From: Candidatus Dormiibacter sp.
Lineage (GTDB): Bacteria; Chloroflexota; Dormibacteria; UBA8260
Length of the DNA stretch: 5,298 bases
Direction of reading: 5' to 3'
Assembly: GCA_025450495.1 (NCBI GenBank)
Contig: JANWHI010000130.1
Coordinates: forward strand, 1 to 5,298
Shown one piece after another: positions 1 through 4,238 of the stretch (positions within the stretch are counted from its first letter, which is position 1; the number at the start of each line of letters is the position of its first letter). A model generated the notes under the pieces. The model ran no database searches, was not told where the DNA came from, and saw nothing but the letters and a program-made list of their open reading frames with translations. A program made the position numbers and the translations under genes.

Positions 1-30
1 CGCTCCACCCGTGGGTTGATCGGCAGCCGC

Positions 31-42
31 CGTGCCGGCACG
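31..42. promoter_or_regulatory. 12-bp perfect palindrome upstream of the propeller gene
   Basis: CGTGCCGGCACG is a perfect inverted repeat with no spacer. It ends 9 nt before the candidate -10 hexamer (TAGACT, 52-57), so it covers the region where a -35 element would lie. That position would suit an operator for a dimeric repressor or activator. In GC-rich DNA a short GC palindrome can arise by chance, and no regulator can be assigned. Confidence 0.3.
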
Positions 43-51
43 CGTCGTCCA

Positions 52-65
52 TAGACTGACCAGCG
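52..65 (+). promoter_or_regulatory. Candidate leaderless promoter (-10 TAGACT)
   Basis: TAGACT at 52-57 fits the actinobacterial TAnnnT -10 pattern and sits 8 nt before the ATG at 66, placing the transcript start at or next to the start codon. The intervening bases contain no Shine-Dalgarno sequence. No -35 at normal spacing is evident; a TTGATC at 16-21 is too far away (30 nt). Leaderless initiation is an inference. Confidence 0.4.
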
Positions 66-1076
66 ATGCCGTTGCGCGGTGATCGTCGAAGTCTCACCGC
101 CGCCGCGATGATCGGGGCGGCGGCAGTTGGGGTGGCGATCGTTGTCATTACGGCGGGCACCAGCGGCGGGTCTCCCCCCTCGCCGAGGCCATCGGCGCCG
201 TTTGCAGATCTCCGACCAACCCCGGTTCCGAACCAGCCGGTCACGGGCTTCGGGTTCAGCGCCGTCGACGATCCGTCGGCTCATCAGGTCGTCCTGTTCG
301 GGGGCGTCGACAGCTACGCCACGACGTGGCTGTGGGATGGCAGGCGCTGGACTCTCGCTCACCCGTTCGTCAGCCCGGAGGGTCGCTTCGGGGCCGCGGC
401 GGCGTATGACCCGGTGACCCGGGTGGTGATGCTCTACGGCGGACGCCTCGCCTCTGGAAACATCGTCGACGACACATGGGCGTGGGACGGGAATGCCTGG
501 CAGCAGCTCGACGTCGGCACCGGCGGCCCGCCGGCCGGCGAGGGTGGCACGATGGCATGGGATGTTGCCTCCAATGAGTTGGTGCTCATCGCCGGGGATG
601 GCACCTGGGTATGGACCGGGGTCCACTGGGACCGTCAGCCCAAGGGCGATCTGCCGTCGGGGACAGCCATCGGCGGCGCCGCCTTCGACCCGGTGACGCA
701 GGCGCTCATCGCCGTTACCTGTTGCGCGCCGCACATCACCACGTACAGGTGGGACGGAAGCGCATGGCACCAGATCAGCACTGACTCGAATGCTCCGGCG
801 ATCGTCAGCCTCGCACTCGATCCTGTCAGCGACAGGCTGCTTCTGTGCAGCGATCCGTCCACCTCGGTGGTCGGTGAGCAGATGTGGTCATGGAGCGGCA
901 GCACCTGGGATCGGCTTGCTGGCGCGCGGCTCCCGGCATTGCCACAGGCAGAGGTGACGGATGTCGAGGACGACCACGTTCTGATCCTGGATTTCGTCGT
1001 CGGGGCGACGCAGGGTGCGCCGCAGCCCATCCACGTGTGGTCGTGGACGGGCTCGTCGTGGACCCCGCGAGGCTGA
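66..1076 (+). CDS. Membrane-anchored or exported kelch-like six-repeat beta-propeller protein
   Basis: A 336-residue protein probably located outside the membrane. The N-terminus has an arginine-rich stretch (R4, R7, R8) and one hydrophobic helix at about residues 10-31. No lipobox cysteine follows, so it is a signal anchor or a cleaved signal peptide; the R7-R8-S-L pair weakly resembles a Tat motif. A Pro/Ser-rich linker (about 36-58) leads to six kelch-like units at about 64-98, 110-148, 162-191, 204-237, 248-284 and 297-336. Each has a hydrophobic strand (for example VVMLYGG) and ends in a W/Y-x-W-[D/T/S]-G-x-x-W motif, as at 87-95, 137-145 and 324-332. Six units suggest a closed six-bladed propeller, a fold used for protein or glycan binding or, less often, catalysis. 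No catalytic residues are recognisable, so the ligand is unknown. The ATG has no Shine-Dalgarno sequence but has a leaderless-type -10. The next gene starts 15 nt after the stop. Confidence 0.85.
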   Translation: MPLRGDRRSLTAAAMIGAAAVGVAIVVITAGTSGGSPPSPRPSAPFADLRPTPVPNQPVTGFGFSAVDDPSAHQVVLFGGVDSYATTWLWDGRRWTLAHPFVSPEGRFGAAAAYDPVTRVVMLYGGRLASGNIVDDTWAWDGNAWQQLDVGTGGPPAGEGGTMAWDVASNELVLIAGDGTWVWTGVHWDRQPKGDLPSGTAIGGAAFDPVTQALIAVTCCAPHITTYRWDGSAWHQISTDSNAPAIVSLALDPVSDRLLLCSDPSTSVVGEQMWSWSGSTWDRLAGARLPALPQAEVTDVEDDHVLILDFVVGATQGAPQPIHVWSWTGSSWTPRG

Positions 1077-1091
1077 GGCGGTTCTTCAAAG

Positions 1092-1640
1092 TTGACGGGG
1101 CCGAATCAGGCACCATCTGACGGTGTGATCCTTCCGAAGGACCGCGACCCTCGGTTCGTGACGATCCGCCGCGGTGGGACCCTCACCGATACGGATCACC
1201 GTCAGCTAGCCCTGTGGGCAGCATCATGCGCGGAGCACGTCCTCGACCTCGTCGAGTCGGCTCGGCCTGAGGACCCGCGACCGCGCCGCGCGATCGAGCT
1301 CGCGCGGGCCTGGGTGCGCGGCGAGGTCACCATGACCCAGGCCCGCACAGCGGCCGGCCATGCTATGGGCGCGGCCAGAGATCTGCGCGGGCCAGCACGG
1401 CATGCCGCCTACGCTGCCGGCCAGGCCGCGGCCGTCGCGCACGTCGCCGCGCACGAGCTGGGTGCGGCGGCCTATGCGATCAAGGCGGCACGCGCTGGAG
1501 CGCCGGCAGGAGACGGCGAGAGCGCCGGGCGACTCGAGTGCCAGTGGCAGCGCGACCAACTCCCGGAGCCGATTCGCGAGCTCGTGCTCGATGACCAGCG
1601 GTTGCGGAACGACATCTGCTGGTCGGTGTTCGACTGCTGA
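1092..1640 (+). CDS. Imm5-like putative immunity protein
   Basis: A 182-residue soluble, alanine-rich all-helical protein. It resembles, from memory, the Imm5-like putative immunity family, whose members were predicted from polymorphic-toxin loci. Recognisable blocks are an N-terminal PKDRDPRFVTIRRGG (15-29), LALWAASCAEHVLDLVE (39-55), RPRRAIELARAWVRGE (63-78), an Ala/His-rich pair of helices (84-135) and the C-terminal RNDICWSVFDC (172-182). There is no signal peptide or membrane segment. I chose the TTG at 1092 because GAGGCGG (1075-1081) lies 10 nt upstream. A GTG at 1125 would still keep the conserved block and is a real alternative. The 15-nt gap suggests co-transcription with the propeller gene. 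No recognisable toxin is in the window, so binding partner and function are unproven; family assignment is fairly secure, biological role is not. Confidence 0.8.
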   Translation: MTGPNQAPSDGVILPKDRDPRFVTIRRGGTLTDTDHRQLALWAASCAEHVLDLVESARPEDPRPRRAIELARAWVRGEVTMTQARTAAGHAMGAARDLRGPARHAAYAAGQAAAVAHVAAHELGAAAYAIKAARAGAPAGDGESAGRLECQWQRDQLPEPIRELVLDDQRLRNDICWSVFDC

Positions 1641-1718
1641 GCCCGGGTTTCGCCCCACCCGCGCAATCGCCGCCAGGCCAACGGACCCGACGGCGACTGT
1701 TGTAGGGGGGCAGATGGA

Positions 1719-2174
1719 GTGGAGACGCCTCTAGCGGACTCGGCCGGTTTCGTGCAGCCTCCACCGCGACACCGAGGGCGCCCCGGCCAGCGCTTGCGTC
1801 TCTCGCCTCGGTCTAGGTCATCACACCATAGCAGGTTCTGTGACAAATTGTTGCGGGAGCGCGCTAATATTCATTGCATCGATCGCCCACGACCGCTGTC
1901 CGTCGTCGAGGCCGCCGCGTCCCTGCGCGCCTCCGAAGCCTACGTTCGACGCCTGCTGATCACCCAGCGCCTCTTCGGCATCAAGGTCGGACCCGTCTGG
2001 GCCATCTACCCGGAGGACCTGGAGAGCTTCAGCCGGTTGCGACGTCCTCGTGGCCGCCCCCGCACGGGTGCGCCGCGTCCGGGCGCTGAGGCTGAGACGC
2101 GAGATCGCATCGACATCGAGCGGACGTCGGCCGGCACGGATGACGCCCTGCTCAAGCCACACGGCGCTCACTGA
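1719..2174 (+). CDS. Small helix-turn-helix (excisionase/MerR-type) DNA-binding protein with AT-hook-like tail
   Basis: A protein of up to 151 residues. The segment PLSVVEAAASL...SEAYVRRLL...GIKVGPVWAIYPEDLESF (about 59-109) has the layout of HTH_17-type winged helices found in excisionases and small regulators: an EAA helix, a recognition helix with YVRRL, a beta wing and a closing Y-P-E-D-L-x-x-F. It is followed by RPRGRPRTG (113-121), which contains the R-G-R-P core of an AT-hook, then a polar, probably disordered tail. The listed start is a GTG with a G-rich Shine-Dalgarno candidate (AGGGGGG, 1704-1710). Codons before about 1893 have clearly lower third-position GC than the domain, and residues 1-58 look like translated noncoding DNA. 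The true start may be TTG 1848 or TTG 1851, or the gene may have lost its original 5' end. It ends 23 nt before the winged-helix gene. The DNA target is unknown, and with no phage genes nearby a true excisionase role is unlikely. Confidence 0.65.
   Translation: METPLADSAGFVQPPPRHRGRPGQRLRLSPRSRSSHHSRFCDKLLRERANIHCIDRPRPLSVVEAAASLRASEAYVRRLLITQRLFGIKVGPVWAIYPEDLESFSRLRRPRGRPRTGAPRPGAEAETRDRIDIERTSAGTDDALLKPHGAH
1840..1870 (+). promoter_or_regulatory. Candidate promoter inside the 5' part of the HTH reading frame
   Basis: This is a locally AT-rich island. GTGACA (1840-1845, one mismatch to TTGACA) and TAATAT (1865-1870, four of six to TATAAT) are separated by 19 nt. If used, transcription would begin near 1877, so the upstream GTG start at 1719 would not be translated from this transcript. 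The only in-frame start-like codon close downstream is CTG 1896. The spacing is at the long end of the usual range, so this is tentative. Confidence 0.25.
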
Positions 2175-2183
2175 CCGGCTGTC

Positions 2184-2197
2184 TACGATCGACCGCG
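2184..2197 (+). promoter_or_regulatory. Candidate leaderless promoter (-10 TACGAT)
   Basis: TACGAT at 2184-2189 is a good TAnnnT -10 and lies exactly 8 nt before the ATG at 2198. No Shine-Dalgarno sequence lies between. This is the same arrangement as at the propeller gene and predicts an mRNA starting at the ATG. It would give the winged-helix gene its own promoter despite the 23-nt distance from the HTH gene. Confidence 0.42.
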
Positions 2198-3301
2198 ATG
2201 AATGGCACGACGGATGTTGTTCGCCAGCGTCTGCGCAACCAGTGGCTGCATGGCGCGCCGCCCGGCACCACCGCGGCCGCTGTGGTGCGTTGGCTCGGTG
2301 CCGTGCAGTCGCAGGATTACGGCGCCGCCAAGTGGGCGGTGGCGCAGCGCGCCGGGGAGCTCACCAGTGCCGACGTCGACCAGGCATTGGCCGACGGCAG
2401 CATCCTGCGCACCCATGTCCTGCGGCCGACGTGGCATTTCGTCGACCCGGAAGACATCCGCTGGATGCTGCGGTTGACCGCCCCGCGCGTGAAGGCGCTG
2501 ATGGCGTTCGGCAACCGCGAGTCCGGGCTGGATGAGGCGACATGCGTCAGCGCCAACCGGGCGATGGCCGCGGCGCTCGGGGGTGGCCGGCAGCTCACCC
2601 GGGTCGAGCTCGGTGACGTACTGCGCCGCGCCGGCATCGACTTCCCCGACGCGATCGGCCTCGGCCGCCTGATGGTGCGTGCGGAGCTCGACGGCGTGGT
2701 CTGCAGTGGCGCACTCCGCGGCAAACAGCACACCTACGCGCTGCTGGATGATCGCGTGCCGGCGGGGGATGACATGGAGCGCGACGTTGCTCTCGCCGAG
2801 CTCGCCGGCCGGTACTTCGCCAGCCACGGTCCGGCGACCGCCAAGGACTTCGCCTGGTGGTCGGGACTGTCCTTCTCCGATGCCACCGCCGGTGCGAAGA
2901 CAGCGACGCCCGCACTCCAGCAGTCGGAGATCGAAGGCACCAGCTACTGGTTCGCACCTCCCGAGCCGCAGCGGCGGCGGCCGAAGTCTGCGCTTGCGCA
3001 TCTTCTTCCCAACTTCGACGAGTACACCGTGGGCTACGCGGATCGCGAACCGATTCGCGAACCGGGTGACGTCCCGCACTTCGACGCCCGCGGTGGCGAC
3101 AGCTTCCTCGGCAACGTCGTCGTGATCGACGGCCGTGTGGTTGGCACATGGAGGCGCGTGGTGCAGAAGTCCACGGTCCACGTGGCCGCCAACTTGTTCA
3201 GGCCGGCCACGAGTGACGAGTCCAGTGCAATCGCAACGGCCGCACAGCGCTACGGGCGGTGCCTGGGGCTGACAGCTGACGTGGAGTTTTTCGGACCCTA
3301 G
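2198..3301 (+). CDS. Winged-helix DNA-binding protein, HTH_42 (AlkZ/YcaQ) DNA glycosylase superfamily
   Basis: A 367-residue cytosolic protein, close to full length for the family. Characterised members (AlkZ of Streptomyces sahachiroi, YcaQ/AlkX of E. coli) are DNA glycosylases that remove bulky alkylated bases and can unhook interstrand crosslinks. Visible blocks are a first helical segment (7-33), the catalytic-type motif V-Q37-S-Q39-D in GAVQSQDYGAAKWAV (34-48), RTHVLRPTWHFV (71-82), a second winged-helix region (about 115-190), HGPATAKDFAWWSGL (210-224), LLPNFDEYTVGYADR (269-283), VVVIDGRVVGTWRR (307-320) and a C-terminal RYGRCLGL (351-358). Q37/Q39 match the QxQ active-site motif of AlkZ rather than the QxD of YcaQ. 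The ATG has no Shine-Dalgarno sequence but a leaderless-type -10. A long antisense frame overlaps it and is only a codon-bias shadow. Glycosylase activity and substrate are inferred; many actinobacterial paralogues are untested. No crosslinking-toxin biosynthesis gene is in the window. Confidence 0.9.
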   Translation: MNGTTDVVRQRLRNQWLHGAPPGTTAAAVVRWLGAVQSQDYGAAKWAVAQRAGELTSADVDQALADGSILRTHVLRPTWHFVDPEDIRWMLRLTAPRVKALMAFGNRESGLDEATCVSANRAMAAALGGGRQLTRVELGDVLRRAGIDFPDAIGLGRLMVRAELDGVVCSGALRGKQHTYALLDDRVPAGDDMERDVALAELAGRYFASHGPATAKDFAWWSGLSFSDATAGAKTATPALQQSEIEGTSYWFAPPEPQRRRPKSALAHLLPNFDEYTVGYADREPIREPGDVPHFDARGGDSFLGNVVVIDGRVVGTWRRVVQKSTVHVAANLFRPATSDESSAIATAAQRYGRCLGLTADVEFFGP

Positions 3302-3505
3302 CCGCCACCATTTACCCACAGATGGTGCCGAGCAGAGGGCCACGGAGCGGCGTTGGACGCTGCCGACTGAGTTCGCCGCGTGCCCGCGGGTCCGCCTGCA
3401 AGCCGTGATTGGTTCCTACTTGGCGCCTCTGACTGACCGCACTTTCTCTGGCCCACCGCCAGGTTGTGCAGCCGCGGCGACTGACCGCCGACAGCGTCCA
3501 TCCCG
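3302..3505. other. Intergenic region between convergent genes
   Basis: This 204-nt spacer separates the ends of the winged-helix gene and the YjbQ gene. Besides the hairpin at 3306-3327 it can form a second small one: GCGGCGT at 3347-3353 with ACGCTGC at 3357-3363, three-base loop, one wobble. Short frames cross it, but none has a convincing start, ribosome binding site or recognisable protein. No RNA gene was seen. Confidence 0.5.
3306..3327. terminator. Weak hairpin just after the winged-helix gene
   Basis: CACCATTT (3306-3313) pairs with AGATGGTG (3320-3327) as an 8-bp stem with one G-T wobble and a 6-nt loop, 4 nt after the stop codon. There is no following T-tract, so it could be a weak or non-canonical terminator, or an mRNA 3'-end stabiliser. 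Confidence 0.3.
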
Positions 3506-3907
3506 CTACCCGCCGAGCAGGTCGAGTCGCACCCGACGTTGCGGGTTGTCGGTGTTGAGGTCCACGAGCACGATTCGCTGCCACGTCCCCAGCATCAGCG
3601 ACCCACCCTTGACGGGAATGATCACCGATGGGCTCACCAGGGCGGGAAGGACGTGGTCCGCGCCGTGCCCGGTGCTTCCGTGCCGGTGCACATAGCGATC
3701 GTCGCGAGGCAGCAGCGTGTTGAGCGTGGCCACGAGGTCCTCCTCGCTTCCGCTCCCCGTCTCGATGAGAGCGATCCCGGCGGTGGCGTGCATGGCGAAC
3801 ACCGAGACGAGCCCGTCAGAGCCGCCGCGCACAAATGCGGCCACGTCGTCGGTGATGTCGACAACCTGGCGCGTGCGTGTGTCGACCGTCAACACCGTCG
3901 ACTTCAT
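3506..3907 (-). CDS. YjbQ/UPF0047 family protein (secondary thiamine-phosphate synthase-type)
   Basis: A 133-residue cytosolic protein of normal length for the UPF0047/YjbQ family. Hallmarks are FAMHATAGIALIE (37-49), the histidine cluster Y-V-H74-R-H76-G-x-x-G-H81-G-A-D-H85 (72-85), the strand SPSVIIPVKGG (92-102) and LMLGTWQRIVLVDLN (104-118), followed by the R-x-R end. H40, H81 and H85 are the likely metal-binding or active-site histidines. Family members form small compact oligomers, and some show weak thiamine-phosphate synthase activity able to replace thiE; the true physiological role is unsettled. No thiamine gene is in the window, so the pathway is not supported by context. The ATG at 3907 has an AGAGGA ribosome binding site about 8 nt upstream. 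It is divergent from the small membrane protein gene and shares its 106-nt control region. Confidence 0.92.
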   Translation of the reverse strand: MKSTVLTVDTRTRQVVDITDDVAAFVRGGSDGLVSVFAMHATAGIALIETGSGSEEDLVATLNTLLPRDDRYVHRHGSTGHGADHVLPALVSPSVIIPVKGGSLMLGTWQRIVLVDLNTDNPQRRVRLDLLGG

Positions 3908-3923
3908 CGGTAGATCCTCTCTG

Positions 3924-3946
3924 TGACAGCGTCAAAATCGCGTCAA
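3924..3946. promoter_or_regulatory. Phased direct repeat and dyad in the divergent intergenic region
   Basis: GCGTCAA occurs at 3929-3935 and again at 3940-3946, an 11-bp period (about one helical turn), with the ATC-containing flanks also matching. On the minus strand each copy reads TTGACGC, like a -35 element, but neither has a good -10 at 16-18 nt. The first copy is also half of a dyad, TGAC-AGC-GTCA (3924-3934). The location between divergent genes suits a regulator binding side by side on one DNA face. Confidence 0.35.
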
Positions 3947-3948
3947 TC

Positions 3949-3976
3949 GTGAAGGGCGGTACCGGCAGGGTATGCT
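3949..3976 (+). promoter_or_regulatory. Candidate promoter for the small membrane protein gene
   Basis: TATGCT (3971-3976) is a TAnnnT -10 candidate, with GTGAAG (3949-3954) as a weak -35 at 16-nt spacing. The predicted transcript start near 3984 leaves a leader of about 30 nt containing the GGAGGGA ribosome binding site (4002-4008). The -35 match is poor. Confidence 0.3.
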
Positions 3977-4013
3977 CGGGTCACCGTCGGACTCTCGATC
4001 TGGAGGGAAGCGA

Positions 4014-4202
4014 ATGTACCGTCGGCCCGTCCCGCTGGGCTTGGTCGTCTGGATAGTGATCGGTGTGATCGTGGCTGCGGCTCATCACTACTTCGACACC
4101 CTCAGCTCCGTCGGCCCCATCCTGTCCGCGATCGTGGCCGTGATCCTCTGGCCATTGGTCCTCTTCGGGGTGAAGTTCGCGATCGCCGTCACCACTCACT
4201 GA
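4014..4202 (+). CDS. Small two-helix membrane protein
   Basis: A 62-residue protein. After a short basic start (M-Y-R-R-P) come two hydrophobic segments at about residues 7-24 and 36-59, joined by a polar stretch HHYFDTLSSVG (24-34). This predicts a hairpin in the cytoplasmic membrane. The ATG at 4014 is preferred over an upstream in-frame ATG at 3972 because GGAGGGA (4002-4008) sits 5 nt before it and the extra upstream residues are polar and unlike a membrane protein start. Similar tiny proteins occur in actinobacteria, but I recognise no named function. It is divergent from the YjbQ gene and convergent with the alcohol dehydrogenase gene; neither position explains its role. The H24-H25 pair in the connecting stretch is its only notable polar feature. 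Confidence 0.75.
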   Translation: MYRRPVPLGLVVWIVIGVIVAAAHHYFDTLSSVGPILSAIVAVILWPLVLFGVKFAIAVTTH

Positions 4203-4210
4203 CGGAACGC

Positions 4211-4238
4211 GCCCCGCGCATCAGGCACAGCGCGGAGC
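4211..4238. terminator. Hairpin between convergent genes, probable bidirectional terminator
   Basis: GCCCCGCGC (4211-4219) pairs with GCGCGGAGC (4230-4238): a 9-bp stem with one C-A mismatch and a 10-nt loop. It fills the 35-nt gap between the stop of the small membrane protein and the stop of the alcohol dehydrogenase, which it touches by one base. No T-tract follows on either strand, which is common for terminators in GC-rich actinobacteria. Confidence 0.5.

Noticed and set aside
1644..1662. Possible terminator stem (CGGGT/ACCCG) after the immunity-like gene
   Set aside because: It has only five base pairs, a loop of about nine bases and no T-tract, which is too weak to annotate.
1719..2174. 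HTH protein as a phage or plasmid excisionase
   Set aside because: No integrase, attachment-like repeats or phage genes are visible; the fold alone is widespread in ordinary regulators.
2183..3343. Long 386-codon open frame on the minus strand across the winged-helix gene
   Set aside because: It is antisense to a clearly recognisable protein, its translation is Arg/Gly/Ala-rich with no known motif, and such shadows are expected from strong third-position GC bias.
3431..3488. Direct repeat GACTGACCGC at 3431-3440 and 3479-3488
   Set aside because: A shared 10-mer is expected by chance several times in a window this size, and it has no phasing or flanking similarity.
3506..3907. Thiamine riboswitch or thiamine operon around the YjbQ gene
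   Set aside because: The 5' region is too short, shows no TPP-riboswitch-like conserved segments, and no thiamine gene is adjacent.
1837..3928. TCTGTGACA shared by the upstream regions of the HTH and YjbQ genes (1837-1845, 3920-3928)
   Set aside because: A 9-mer match is not significant here, and the context relative to each gene differs; not treated as a common regulator site.
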